Part shown: positions 7,989 through 17,700 of the stretch, one piece after another
Layout of the letters: the number at the start of each line of letters is the position of its first letter
Position numbering within the stretch: position 1 is the stretch's first letter
DNA from: UBA1926 sp036732005
GTDB lineage: Bacteria > Planctomycetota > Phycisphaerae > Phycisphaerales > UBA1924
Assembly (NCBI GenBank): GCA_036732005.1
Contig: DAINDF010000001.1
Coordinates: 1-64,000 of the forward strand
Reading direction: 5' to 3'
DNA: 64,000 bases
Program-made: the position numbers and the translations under genes
The notes under the pieces: model-generated
What the model saw: only the letters and a program-made list of their open reading frames with translations
Database searches by the model: none
Told to the model about the DNA's origin: nothing

Positions 7989-9347
7989 TCAGGCGCCGGC
8001 GCGGGAGCGGGCGCCGCGGGGGTCGGTGCGGGCGATGATGTCGCTGACGCCCTTCTGGTTGAAGCCCTTGTAGCCGTCGCGGCGTTCGAGGTTCTCGAGG
8101 TGCGACCCGACGGCGCCGTTGGTGAGGAAGCCGTCGGCCTGCGCGGCGGTGATGAGGCCCTTCTCGCGGAGGAGTCGGACGCGGTCCTCGTCCACCTTCC
8201 AGCGTTCGCCCTCGGTGAAGGCCTGGCGGAGGATGGTCATGTTGGTGAAGGGGTCCATCATGCGGACGCCGTGCCCGGCGAGTTGGTCGCGGAGCGCGTC
8301 GAAGCTGAACTGGCATTCGAGGTGGTGCATGCCGGCGGTGAGCATGGACTCTCCGTGGAGGGCGCACCAGAGGCCGACGGTTCCGAGTTCGGCCCGCTCG
8401 GGGAGGTGGTCGCGGGAGAAGTCGCCGGCGAGTTCCTCCGGGGAGAGATCGACATCGGCGAAGACGGTGATCCCGCAGACGGGCTGCTCCATGACTTGGG
8501 CGCCCCAGCCGGCCTCGGCGCCGGCGTAGAAGCGTTCGCGTTTCTGGAAGCCGAGTTTCTCGAGGACGCGGATGAGCCTTGCGAACCAGGCGCGGCTGGA
8601 GCGGTAGGTGTGGTGATCGTGGTTGGCCCAGCCGAGTCCTAGGAGGTCCTGGCGGTTCTTCTGGACGCGGGCGGCGGTGTTGCGTCGCTGCCAGAACTCG
8701 CGTTCGCTGGCGAAGAAGATGTCGCACGCGGCGTCGACGCCGACATCGGCGATGGCGCGGTCGATCAGGGTCTCGAGCCAATCGAATGCCTTGGTCTCGT
8801 CGCGGCCGAGGCGGCGTTCGCGGCGGCGGAAGCATTCGAGGTGGTGGAGGGCCTTGACGGTCTGCTGGGCGTCGGTGCCTGGGACGAAGCCTCGGGAGCC
8901 GTGGCGTTCGACGGCGACGACCTCGATGCCTCCGCCCTCGAAGGCGTTGAGGAGTCGGACTGGGCCGAAGGGGACGCCCTCGATGCGTCGCGCGTTGGGG
9001 ACGACATGGGTGGCGGCGAAGTCGGCGACGCTGTCGACCTTGATGCCGATGCGGCGGAGGCCGACATCGCCGGCGATGATGGTCGGGAAGAGGGCGCCCG
9101 GGTGGACCCACGCGCGTTCGACGCCCGGGAGGTTGGCGGGGGCGAAGCCGGCGGCGAGGAGCCTGTTTTCGAGGGTCGCGTCGACGGGCCACTCGATGAA
9201 GTCGAGCCAGCACCCGAGGGATGTGCCGGTCTCGTGGACCATTCGGTCGGCGAGGTTGGCGAGCGGGCCGCAGTCGGCGACGCACGCGTTGACGAGTTCA
9301 TCGATGATCGCCTGACCCGCGGGCTGCGGCTCCCAGTTCCACTCCAT
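7989..9347 (-). CDS. Unrecognised protein with a possible VOC-like C-terminal half
   Basis: 452 aa, soluble, no signal peptide. The start at 9347 has a GAGGA site eight bases upstream. I do not recognise a named family with certainty. The C-terminal half has a histidine-rich segment (GLGWANHDHHTYRSSR, then an LGF turn and the sequence AGAEAGWGAQVMEQP) and a later LHGE...MHHLEC segment. Spaced His and Glu residues around predicted strands recall metal sites of the vicinal-oxygen-chelate superfamily (glyoxalase, DUF1338-type dioxygenases), but this is only a resemblance. The N-terminal half has no recognisable motif. Neighbours (yedK, nuoB) do not indicate a role. Confidence 0.65.
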   Translation of the reverse strand: MEWNWEPQPAGQAIIDELVNACVADCGPLANLADRMVHETGTSLGCWLDFIEWPVDATLENRLLAAGFAPANLPGVERAWVHPGALFPTIIAGDVGLRRIGIKVDSVADFAATHVVPNARRIEGVPFGPVRLLNAFEGGGIEVVAVERHGSRGFVPGTDAQQTVKALHHLECFRRRERRLGRDETKAFDWLETLIDRAIADVGVDAACDIFFASEREFWQRRNTAARVQKNRQDLLGLGWANHDHHTYRSSRAWFARLIRVLEKLGFQKRERFYAGAEAGWGAQVMEQPVCGITVFADVDLSPEELAGDFSRDHLPERAELGTVGLWCALHGESMLTAGMHHLECQFSFDALRDQLAGHGVRMMDPFTNMTILRQAFTEGERWKVDEDRVRLLREKGLITAAQADGFLTNGAVGSHLENLERRDGYKGFNQKGVSDIIARTDPRGARSRAGA

Positions 9348-9485
9348 CTCGTTCGTCCTCGGCTGGGCTTGCCGGATGGGCGGTGCCGGCCTCACGCGCC
9401 GCTCGCCCTCCGGGTGCGGAACGATAGCCGGGAGAGAATCTGGTGGGCGTGATTGCCGGGAGAATTGGCGTGCGGGTTGTCGGGC

Positions 9486-10055
9486 TCAGGAGCCGGTGGT
9501 GAGGCCGACGGGCTGGGGGGCGACGCGGTGGGTGGGCTGGAGGGCGACGCCGAGGGGGACGCGCTTGCCGTTGGGGCCCTTGGGCGGGATGCCGTCCTGG
9601 TCGATGATGCGCTGGATGGTCATGACGGCCTCGATAAGCATCTCGGGGCGCGGGGGGCAGCCCGGGACATAGACATCGACGGGGATGAACTGGTCGCATC
9701 CCTGGACGGTGGCGTAGGTGTCGAAGACGCCGCCGGTGGAGGCGCAGGCGCCCATGGAGATGACCCACTTGGGCTCGGTCATCTGCTCGTAGAGTCGCTG
9801 GAGGACGGGGACCATCTTCACCGAGATGCGGCCCGCGACGATGAGGAGGTCGCTCTGGCGGGGGCTGAAGCGCATGACCTCGGCGCCGAACCGGGCGAGG
9901 TCGTAGCGGCTGGAGGCGGTGGCCATGAGCTCGATGCCGCAGCAGGCGGTGGCGAAGGGGAGGGGCCAGAGGCTGCTGCGGCGGGCCCAGTTGATGACGC
10001 GCTGGAGTTGGGTGGTCAGGATCGTGTCGGTTGAGAGTGCGGCTTCGATGCCCAT
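9486..10055 (-). CDS. nuoB: NADH-quinone oxidoreductase subunit B
   Basis: 189 aa subunit of complex I that carries the terminal 4Fe-4S cluster N2 passing electrons to quinone. All four cluster ligands are present: Cys38 and Cys39 in FATACCGIEL, Cys104 in GACAS, Cys133 in PGCPPRPE. The start at 10055 has a GAGGAGG site. Normally nuoB sits between nuoA and nuoC, but here its neighbours are an unrecognised gene and an ACT-domain gene. It is therefore a solitary copy, either because the complex I genes are dispersed in this genome or because it is an extra paralogue. A -10-like TATACT lies 50 bases upstream. Confidence 0.93.
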   Translation of the reverse strand: MGIEAALSTDTILTTQLQRVINWARRSSLWPLPFATACCGIELMATASSRYDLARFGAEVMRFSPRQSDLLIVAGRISVKMVPVLQRLYEQMTEPKWVISMGACASTGGVFDTYATVQGCDQFIPVDVYVPGCPPRPEMLIEAVMTIQRIIDQDGIPPKGPNGKRVPLGVALQPTHRVAPQPVGLTTGS

Positions 10056-10105
10056 GGGTTGACGCCTCCTCGTGCGAACTGCTTCGGGCCGTCCGAGTGC
10101 GGGAG

Positions 10106-10111
10106 AGTATA
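10106..10111 (-). promoter_or_regulatory. -10 element of nuoB
   Basis: TATACT on the minus strand, 50 bases before the nuoB start, which leaves room for a leader carrying the GAGGAGG ribosome binding site. No good -35 is visible. Confidence 0.4.
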
Positions 10112-10149
10112 GGGTTCGAGCGGGGCCGGTCCCCGATGCACCGGTCGGG

Positions 10150-10581
10150 TCAGGCGCCGTTGGGCCAGTCGATGGCGTCGATCTGGGAGACGACCTGCTC
10201 GAGGTCATCGACCCTGAAGATGCACAGGGCGGGGGAGTCGGCCCGCTTGGGGGCGAGGTAGGCGTATCGGAGGTTGATGCGCCGGTCGGCCATCGCGGTG
10301 GCGAGGTCGCGGAGGGCGTTGGGTCGGCGTTCGACGGAGACCGCGAGGACCTCGGACTCGACGATGGGGCCGACGCCGGACTCGATGAGGGACTCGCAGA
10401 CCGCGCGGAGCGCATCGACGGGGTCGCCGACGACCCGAACTAAACCCTTTCCGTTCTGCTCGGTGACGGAGATGGCCCAGACATCGACGGCGGCGGCGGC
10501 GGCGGCCGCGAGCAGCCCCGCCAGTTCCCCGGGCCGCTGGTCCAGGTACACGGAGAACTCGGTCAGTCGGGTGGGTTTCAT
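10150..10581 (-). CDS. Tandem ACT domain protein
   Basis: A 143-aa protein made only of two ACT domains (about 5-70 and 75-140), small ligand-binding folds that usually bind amino acids. The first opens with TEFSVYLDQRPGELAGLL, a canonical ACT strand-helix; the second has NALRDLATAMADRRINLRY. Such stand-alone double ACT proteins are often annotated as amino-acid-binding regulators. The start has no Shine-Dalgarno site, and a TACCGT hexamer lies 11 bases upstream, so a very short leader is likely. It precedes nuoB on the same strand after a 94-base gap. The ligand is not deducible. Confidence 0.85.
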   Translation of the reverse strand: MKPTRLTEFSVYLDQRPGELAGLLAAAAAAAVDVWAISVTEQNGKGLVRVVGDPVDALRAVCESLIESGVGPIVESEVLAVSVERRPNALRDLATAMADRRINLRYAYLAPKRADSPALCIFRVDDLEQVVSQIDAIDWPNGA

Positions 10582-10617
10582 GAGGGACTGGGACGGTAGG
10601 CACGCCGCGGGAGGGAA

Positions 10618-12051
10618 TCAGGCGGGCTCGGGCTTGTGGGCTCCGGGGAGGGGCCGGGCCTCCCGCCTGGATGTGTCGGCCGGATCGGAGGTCGGCTGAA
10701 GTTGTGCGAGGACAACGCCTTGCATCGCGAGGTCGAGGACCTCGTCGAGGGGCTGGGCGCCGCCCCGGTGGCCCCCCTGGCGGGCGTCGCGGGCGACGGC
10801 GAGGAGGTTGGGGACAGGGATCAGTTCCGGGGGTCGGGCGAGGACGAAGGCGGGGTCGCCCTCGGGCAGGTCGGTTTCGCGGAGCAGGCCGGCTCGGGAG
10901 AGCGCGGAGAGGAGCCTCGCGGCGAGGTCGGCGGCGATGCCGGTGTGTTCCTCGACGGCGGCGGGCGTGAGGACGGCACCATCGCGGAAGCGGGCGGCGG
11001 CGAGCAGCATGATCGCGACGGTGGCGTTTGGGTCGACGATGCCGCGTGCCTGCCCGGGCTCGGCGGCGTCGCGGGCGTTGAAGGTCTGGAGGGCGATGGC
11101 GATGTGGAGTCCGAAGAGGACGATGACCCAGGTGATGTAGACCCAGAACATGAAGAGGGGGAGGAGGGCGAGGACGCCGTAGAGCTGTTCGAGCCCCCCC
11201 ACCGCGTGCTGGACATACTGGGTGAAGGCGATCTTGCCGAGTTCCCACCCGAGACCTGCGATGGCGGCGCCGGCGAGCGCGGCTCGGACGCGGACGCGGA
11301 CATTCGGGACGGTGGAGTAGGCGAGGAGGAGGAGCGCCGTGTTGATGACGATGTTGACGCCGAACTCGACGAGTCCTCGGCTGAGCCAGCCGCCGGAGTC
11401 TCCGTCGCCCCGGCCGATGGAGGAGACCCAGTTCCCGGCGGCGTCGCCGACGGAGAAGGTGGCGAGGAGGAAGATCAGGCCGAGTGTGAGTGTGGTCCAG
11501 TAGGTGGTGACGCGTTTGGTCCATGAGCGGCCGCTGGTGACGCCGCAGATCTGGTTGAAGGCGCGTTCGAGCTCGACGAGCATGGAGATGGCGCCGTAGA
11601 AGAGGACGAGGACGCCGATGAACCCGATTGCTTTGAACGGGAGCCCGCTGACGCGGGAGACGAGGGATGTGATCCACTCGTCGAGCCTGCCGGAGGCGCC
11701 GATGATCCCCTGGGCGGAGGGGAGCGGTTCGAGCATGACCGGGCCGGCGAGTTCCTGGGGGCCGCCTTCTTCGACGGCGATGGTGTCGAGGCCGATGTAC
11801 TCGATGAGGCGGTCGAGTTGCGAGCGGAGTTCGTCATCGGTGAGGAAGGCGCCCATGACGACGGCGCCGACGACGAGAACGGGGATGAGGCTGAAGAGGG
11901 TGCGGTAGGCGAGTGCGGCGGCCATGCGGGGGATCTGGCTCTTGACGATCCCGCGGAGGCCGTGGCGGACGACCTCGACGAGGCGGCGTGCCTCGTCTCG
12001 TTCGCGGAGGAAGGCGGAGGCGATCCTTCGGATGGCGGCCGGGATGTTCAC
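10618..12051 (-). CDS. YihY/BrkB family membrane protein with C-terminal winged-helix-like domain
   Basis: Inner-membrane protein of 477 aa. The N-terminal part (about 35-320) matches the YihY/UPF0761 family, including MAAALAYRTLFSLIPVLVV in the first helix; about six hydrophobic segments are visible. Residues from about 345 are soluble and contain AVEEHTGIAADLAARLLSALS, which resembles a winged-helix DNA-binding or scaffold domain seen in longer family members. The function of the family is not settled. The GTG start overlaps the stop of the upstream pseudouridine synthase gene in a GTGA junction, so the two are translationally coupled. Confidence 0.85.
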   Translation of the reverse strand: MNIPAAIRRIASAFLRERDEARRLVEVVRHGLRGIVKSQIPRMAAALAYRTLFSLIPVLVVGAVVMGAFLTDDELRSQLDRLIEYIGLDTIAVEEGGPQELAGPVMLEPLPSAQGIIGASGRLDEWITSLVSRVSGLPFKAIGFIGVLVLFYGAISMLVELERAFNQICGVTSGRSWTKRVTTYWTTLTLGLIFLLATFSVGDAAGNWVSSIGRGDGDSGGWLSRGLVEFGVNIVINTALLLLAYSTVPNVRVRVRAALAGAAIAGLGWELGKIAFTQYVQHAVGGLEQLYGVLALLPLFMFWVYITWVIVLFGLHIAIALQTFNARDAAEPGQARGIVDPNATVAIMLLAAARFRDGAVLTPAAVEEHTGIAADLAARLLSALSRAGLLRETDLPEGDPAFVLARPPELIPVPNLLAVARDARQGGHRGGAQPLDEVLDLAMQGVVLAQLQPTSDPADTSRREARPLPGAHKPEPA

Positions 12052-12911
12052 GGTTTCTTGCCTCCCGTGCGTTTGGCGGGCATGGCGGCGGCGCGGCGGA
12101 GGCGGTCGAGTTCGGTGCGGGTGAGTTCGCGCCAGAGCCCGCGTGCGACGCCTCGGAGTCGGAGCGGGCCCATGGCGGTGCGTTCGAGTTTCTTGACGGA
12201 GAGGCCGAGCGAGGCGAGCATGCGGCGGACCTGGCGGTTGCGCCCTTCACGGATGGTGACATCGAGGGTGGTCTTGTCGCCGGCGGTGTGGATGATCTCG
12301 ACCTCGACGGGCCCGGTTCGGCTGGCGCCGGTGGTTTTGCCCTCGCGTCGATCGGTGAGGACGACGCCCCCCGCGAGCTTGGAGAGGGCTTCCTCGTCGA
12401 TCTGCCCCTTGACGACGGCGCGGTAGGTCTTGGGGACGCCGTAGCGCGGGTGGGTGAGGCGGTTGGCGAGTTCGCCGTCGTTGGTGAGGAGGAGGAGGCC
12501 TGTGGTGTCGTAGTCGAGGCGGCCGACGGGGAAGAGCTTCGCCTTGGCCGGGTGGCTGACGAGGTCGAGGACGGTGCGGCGGTCGGCGCCGGGCTCGTCC
12601 TTGGCGGTGGTGAGGGTTCTGGTGGGCTTGTTGAGGAGGATGTAGAGGTGTCGCTCGGGTGCGGGGTGGGGTCTTCCGTTGACGATGATGTCGTCGACGG
12701 CGGGGGCGGCCCAGGCGGGGAGGGTGCGGACGATCTGGCCGTTGACGCGCACCTTGCCGGCCTCGATGAGGGCCTCGCAGTCTCGTCGGGAGCCGATGCC
12801 GGCGTCGGCGAGGACGCGTTGGAGGCGTTCGCCGTGCTCGGCGTCGCGGAGGGGGGACTTGGGGGTCTGCTTCCTGCCCCGTACGCCGTTCTGCGGATCG
12901 AGCTTGGCCAT
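12048..12911 (-). CDS. rRNA large-subunit pseudouridine synthase (RluB/RsuA family)
   Basis: 287 aa. It has an S4 RNA-binding domain (about 27-85, ERLQRVLADAGIGSRRDCE) followed by the RsuA/RluB catalytic domain. The catalytic Asp lies in GRLDYDTTGLLLLTNDG, and NRQVRRMLASLG is the conserved C-terminal motif. The family isomerises specific uridines in rRNA (RluB acts on 23S U2605 in E. coli). RluB and RluE/RsuA cannot be separated with confidence here. The start is leaderless-like, with TACAGT eight bases upstream. The stop overlaps the start of the YihY gene. Confidence 0.9.
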   Translation of the reverse strand: MAKLDPQNGVRGRKQTPKSPLRDAEHGERLQRVLADAGIGSRRDCEALIEAGKVRVNGQIVRTLPAWAAPAVDDIIVNGRPHPAPERHLYILLNKPTRTLTTAKDEPGADRRTVLDLVSHPAKAKLFPVGRLDYDTTGLLLLTNDGELANRLTHPRYGVPKTYRAVVKGQIDEEALSKLAGGVVLTDRREGKTTGASRTGPVEVEIIHTAGDKTTLDVTIREGRNRQVRRMLASLGLSVKKLERTAMGPLRLRGVARGLWRELTRTELDRLRRAAAMPAKRTGGKKP

Positions 12912-12919
12912 GCGTCGTC

Positions 12920-12925
12920 ACTGTA
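12920..12925 (-). promoter_or_regulatory. -10 hexamer of the pseudouridine synthase gene (near-leaderless)
   Basis: TACAGT on the minus strand, eight bases before the ATG at 12911, with no Shine-Dalgarno site between. Confidence 0.45.
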
Positions 12926-12970
12926 CGGTGTGTCTGGGGCGGGTTCCTTTGGAGGCCCGCGGGGGAATCG

Positions 12971-12984
12971 TCCGATTGATCGGA
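12971..12984. promoter_or_regulatory. Perfect palindrome in a divergent promoter
   Basis: TCCGATTGATCGGA is a perfect 6+2+6 inverted repeat, about midway between the divergent starts at 12911 and 13011. Its position fits an operator for a dimeric regulator; the regulator is not known. Confidence 0.35.
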
Positions 12985-13010
12985 CGGACGCTGCGTCCAG
13001 GGGTGCCACC

Positions 13011-14495
13011 ATGCCCGTGCCGACCCATGCCACGCCCGCCCACGACCGGATCCTGGACGATGTTTTTCTGACGCCTCGGGTGGTTGATGAGGCCGCGTTC
13101 AGGGGCTTTGCGGAGTCGCTGCGGGCGTTGATCCGGGACGCGGAGTCGCGTGGGGAGAGTCTGTCCGGGGCCTCGGCGGACACGCTGCGGCTGTGCGAGA
13201 CGATGCGTGAGGCGGCCCGGGTGCTGCAGGAGCGGCTCGGGAAGGGGGCGCGGGTCACCGAGGCCCTGGCGCAGCAGACGACCCGGGCGGAGACGCTGAT
13301 CGACCGGCTGGCGTCGGCGATCTCGAACGACCGGGAACTGGAGCGGCTGGCCGATCAGGTCATCGAGAAGCGACGGGCGGGCTTTGAGGGGCGGGTGTCG
13401 GCCGTGATCGACGGGATGCTGTCCCGGTCCGACCGGGCGTCGGCGCGGGCCGCCCAGATCGAGGAGCGGGTGCGGCTTGCGGAGGCGCGCGTGGAGGCGG
13501 CCGCGGCGGGGGCGGCGGCCTTTGAGGCCCGGATTGCGGAGGTGACCGCACGGGTTCACGGGGCGACGACGGAGGCTGAGGAGGCGGTGGAACGGTTGAC
13601 GGCGTCGCTCAACGAAGCGGTGGCACGGGCCCAGCGGGAACATGCCAGGCTCGACGAGGCGACGGCTCGATCGGCCCAGCAGGTGAGGCAGGCTGGGGTC
13701 ATCGCGCTGGATCAGGCCGAGCGGGATGTGGACGCGCTGCGGCGTGCCGCGGCGGAGGCGGTCTCGTCAACGCAGGAGACCACGGACCGGGCGGTCGGGG
13801 CGGCGTTGGATGCGTTGGAGCAGCTCCGGGTGTTGGCGCAGGACTTGACGGCGTCGACGGAGGCCGACGCGGGGGCGCTCGAGGCGAGGTTTGGTCCGCT
13901 GCGGGATCTTGTCGAAGCGTCGAATGGGCTGCTGGGCACGGATGAAGCGCCCGGGGCGCTGGCCGCGGCAATCTCGGCGGCGTCACGGCAGGTGGAACGA
14001 CTCGAGGGGCTTGCGCCCGCGGTGGCCCGCGAGATCGAGGAGGCGGCCTCGGCGCGCGAGGCGCTGCGGGCGGACCTCGACGGGGCGGCGGGGCGCCTGC
14101 AGGAAATGGACACGCGTCGGACGGAACTCTGCGAGGCGCTCGAACGGGAGATCGAGGCGCTGGGGGGAGACCTTTCCCCGATCGAGAGGGCGGCGGCGGG
14201 GCTGCGGCTCCGGTTCGACCAGCTCGAACAGCGGGCGCGGGCGCTGGCGGCGGCGGTCCCGACGGAAGACCCGGACGCGGCGGCGATGGCGGAGAAGAGC
14301 CTTGATGCGCTGCGTGCGTCGGCGGACGAGGTGACCGCGGCGGCGCTGCAACGGGTGGAAGAGGCGGGGATGTGGCTGGTGAAACTGATCCAGCGGGCCG
14401 AGTCGCTGGCGGAGACCGGCTCGGGGCGCGGCCGGGCTCATCACGACCGGTCTGATCCGGCGCCCTCCTCGAGCTCGGGCGAGGCCGGGGAGTAA
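13011..14495 (+). CDS. Long alpha-helical coiled-coil protein
   Basis: 494 aa, almost entirely Ala-, Glu- and Arg-rich helix from about residue 25 to 465, with repeated heptad-like patterns, no signal peptide and no membrane segment. The start at 13011 is the first ATG that gives the helical protein; its ribosome binding site is poor. The Ser-rich tail (SSSSGEAGE) is probably disordered. No family is recognisable. Proteins of this look include structural filaments and methyl-accepting-like rods, but no receptor or enzymatic domain is present. It is divergent from the pseudouridine synthase gene, with a palindrome between them. Confidence 0.7.
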   Translation: MPVPTHATPAHDRILDDVFLTPRVVDEAAFRGFAESLRALIRDAESRGESLSGASADTLRLCETMREAARVLQERLGKGARVTEALAQQTTRAETLIDRLASAISNDRELERLADQVIEKRRAGFEGRVSAVIDGMLSRSDRASARAAQIEERVRLAEARVEAAAAGAAAFEARIAEVTARVHGATTEAEEAVERLTASLNEAVARAQREHARLDEATARSAQQVRQAGVIALDQAERDVDALRRAAAEAVSSTQETTDRAVGAALDALEQLRVLAQDLTASTEADAGALEARFGPLRDLVEASNGLLGTDEAPGALAAAISAASRQVERLEGLAPAVAREIEEAASAREALRADLDGAAGRLQEMDTRRTELCEALEREIEALGGDLSPIERAAAGLRLRFDQLEQRARALAAAVPTEDPDAAAMAEKSLDALRASADEVTAAALQRVEEAGMWLVKLIQRAESLAETGSGRGRAHHDRSDPAPSSSSGEAGE

Positions 14496-14781
14496 GCCCG
14501 AAGAACGATCGGTGAGCGACGCCCGGCGGGCCTGGACCTTGGTTCAGACCGAACTCCGGGCCATCTTGTTCTCGATAGCCGCATCTCGAAGTGTGGCGGC
14601 GGATCGGGCCGGCCCACGCCGCCCTCTCGTGGTTCACTCTTCGAGATGAACCACGGCACCGATGCCCGAGGACGACCGGGAGTCCGTATCACACTCTTGA
14701 GGAGGAGGTGAAGCGACGGGCTAGAAGCCCATCCCACCGAGAAGAAGAGGGGATCTGAAGCAGCGATTTCGGGCGGGGCGT
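14496..14781. other. Intergenic region without a recognisable gene
   Basis: 286 bases between the convergent coiled-coil and kinase genes. Apart from the hairpin at 14629-14654 nothing coding or structured was seen. Confidence 0.55.
14629..14654 (+). terminator. Hairpin in the convergent gap
   Basis: Perfect 8-bp stem (GTGGTTCA / TGAACCAC) with a 10-base loop, 134 bases after the coiled-coil gene stop and 128 bases beyond the kinase gene stop. It could end transcription from either side; there is no T tract. Confidence 0.35.
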
Positions 14782-17700
14782 TCAGGCTTCGAGGCCGTAC
14801 CGGACGGCGCGGCGGAGGCGGAGGCCCGCGCCCTCGCGTCGGGCTTTGTCGAGCGTCTCGGCGTCCAGGGTTTCTTCCGAGGCTCGTCTCCAGGGGGCGT
14901 CGTCTTCTTCTTCCGAGGGGCGGGCGGGGCAGGAGAGCCTCTGCCTGCCGGCGGCGGCGGCGACGAAGAGGCGGACGGCCTTCTCGTGGTCGCCTCGGGC
15001 GGAGGCGAGGCCGGCGAGGGCTTCGAGCGTCGCGGGGACCTCGGTCATCGCGTTGAGTTCGAGTTGGGTCTCCGCGGCTGAGCGGAGGTTTTTCATGGCC
15101 TCGTCGAGCCTGCCGGCGGCGAGGTGGAGCCTTGCCAGCCCCCTGGTGATGAAGGCGGCCTGGAGTCCCGCGCCGGCGCCGCTGAGGGTCTCGCGGGCTT
15201 CGCTGTAGAGCGTGAGCGCGCGGTCGGTCTGCCCGAGTTGTCTGTAGCACCCGGCGAGGCCGCAGAGCGACATGCTCGTGAGGACTCGGTCACCGAGTTC
15301 ACGGCGGAGTTGGAGGCTTTCCTCGAAGTAGTCGACGGCGCGGGTGGCGAGGAGGTCGCCGAGGCAGGCGGCGCCGAGGCAGTCGAGGAGATTGCCGATG
15401 GTGCGGAGGTCTCCGCTGAGTCTGGCCATCTCGAGGCCCGCGCGGCCGAAGGCGACGGCGTGGACGAGATCGCCGGACATCATGGCCATCCAGGCGATGC
15501 CGGCGCGGAGCCTGGCCCACGCGGCGGTGGGCTCGGCGCCTGCGCCGGCGCGGTCGAGGCGGACGAGGAGGCGTCTTCCCTCGGCGAGGTGGCCCATGTA
15601 GGCCCAGAACCACCAGACGCCGGCACCGATGAGCCTTCCCTGTTCGAGGACGGCGGGGTCGGCGTGGGCGGTCTCGAAGACGAAGGCGAGGGCGGCGCGG
15701 AGGTTGTCGTGCTCCTGCTCGAGGCGATCGAACCAGGCCTTCTGGTCGCGGCCGAAGAGCTGGCCCTCGGCCTTGCGGGCGAAGGCGGCGCACCAGGCGA
15801 GGTGGGCGAGGGAGGCGGCGTGGGCCTCGCCGGCCTCGGCGAGGCGCTCGGAGGCGTACTGGCGGATCGATTCGAGCACGCGGTACCTGGTCTCGCCGGC
15901 GGGGCCCTCTCCGGAGGGCTCGACGACGGTGAGGAGGGACTTGTCGACGAGCTGGCCGAGCAGGTCGAGGACATCCCACTCTTCGATGGGCTCTGCGCCG
16001 CAGTCGGCGGCGAGAACCGCCTCGGCGGCGGAGATGGTCGCGCCGTCGCGGAAGACGCTGAGGCGGCGCATGGCGGCCCGCTCGTCGGGTTCGAGTTGCT
16101 CGTAGCTCCACTCGATGGCGGCGAGGAGGGTCTGCTGGCGCGGCGCGCCGGACTTGGAGCGGAGGAGTTTGAATCGGTCGCCGAGCCTCTGGGCGATCTG
16201 CTCGGGGGCGAGGAGTTTGGCCCGGGCGGCGGCGAGTTCGATGGCGAGGGGGACGCCGTCGAGTTGGCGGCAGATCTCGGCGATGTGCGCGGCGTTGGAG
16301 GCGTCGAGGGCGAACTCGGGCTTGACGGCCCTGGCGCGATCGACGAAGAGCCGGACGCTCTCGACCTCGGCGAGTTCGGCGGGATCGACGAGACCTCCGG
16401 CGGGCTGCGGCACGCCGAGCACGCCGACGCGGTAGACCCATTCCCCGTCGACGCCGAGGCCCTCCCGGGTGGTCGCGATGACGCGGAGGCCCGGGCAGGT
16501 GCGCAGAAGGAGGGCGCAGAGGCCCGCGCAGCCGCGGCGGAGGTGTTCGCAGTTGTCGAGGACGATGAGGAGTTCCCTGGAGGCGAGGGCGTCGGCGAGG
16601 CGTTCGGTCATGGGGGTGCCCTCGCCGTCGACGAGACCGAAAGCGGTGCCGATCTCGTTGGCGACGAGCGCGGGATCGCTGATGGAGGCGAGGTCGACGC
16701 ACCAGACGCCGTCGCGGAAGTTGGGCGAGGCGCGATGGGCGTATTCGACGGCAAGCCTCGACTTGCCGCAGCCCCCGGGCCCGGTGAGGGTGAGGAGCCT
16801 GGTCTCGGCGACGAGGCCGGCGATGGCCTGGAGGTCGCGCTCGCGACCGATGAAACTCGTGAGGGCCCTGGGCAGCCTTGTCTGCGTGCCCGATGCCGCG
16901 GTGGCGCCGGAGGATCGCGAGGCGGGGCGTTCGGCGTCGAGGGCGAGCATCGAGGGCGGGGCGCCCGGGATCGACATGAAGCGTCTGGGGTCGACCTTGG
17001 CGCGGTCGTGGAGGACGGCTTCGAGATCGATGCGGGCGTCTCCGATATCGCGGAGGCGCTTCTTGGTGTCCTTCTCGAGGCACCTGGCGAGGAGCTCCCG
17101 GACGCGCTCGGGCGTTCGCTCCGGGAGGAGGCTCCAGTCGGGTTCCTTCTCGATGATCGCGACGAGCGCGTCCATCGGGGTTTCGCCCTTGAAGGCCCGC
17201 TGCCCGGTGAGACACTCGAACATGACGACGCCGAAGGCCCAGATGTCGGCCCGCTTGTCCACCGACTTGCCCCGGGCCTGCTCGGGGCTCATGTACCCGG
17301 CGGTGCCCATGATGCGGCCCTCGGCGGTCGGGGCCATGGAGACGGTGTCGGCGTCGTCGCCGAAGGCGTCGCGGACGAGTTGCTCCGGCTTGGCGAGGCC
17401 GAAATCGAGGACCTTGACGGCTCCGTCGGGGCGGACGCGGACATTCGGGGGCTTGAGATCGCGGTGGACGACGCCGATCTCGTGGGCGGCCTCGAGGCCT
17501 GAGGCGATCTGGACGCCGATCGCAAACGCCTCCTCGCATTCGAGCCTTCCGGCGCGGCGGATGTGCTCGCCGAGGTTGTGGCCCGGGACATACTCCATGA
17601 CGAGGAGTTGGCGGCCGAGGTGCTCTTCCATGCCGTAGATGACGGCGATGTTGGGGTGGTTGATGGCGGCGAGGGTGCGTGCCTCCCGTTCGAAGCGGGC

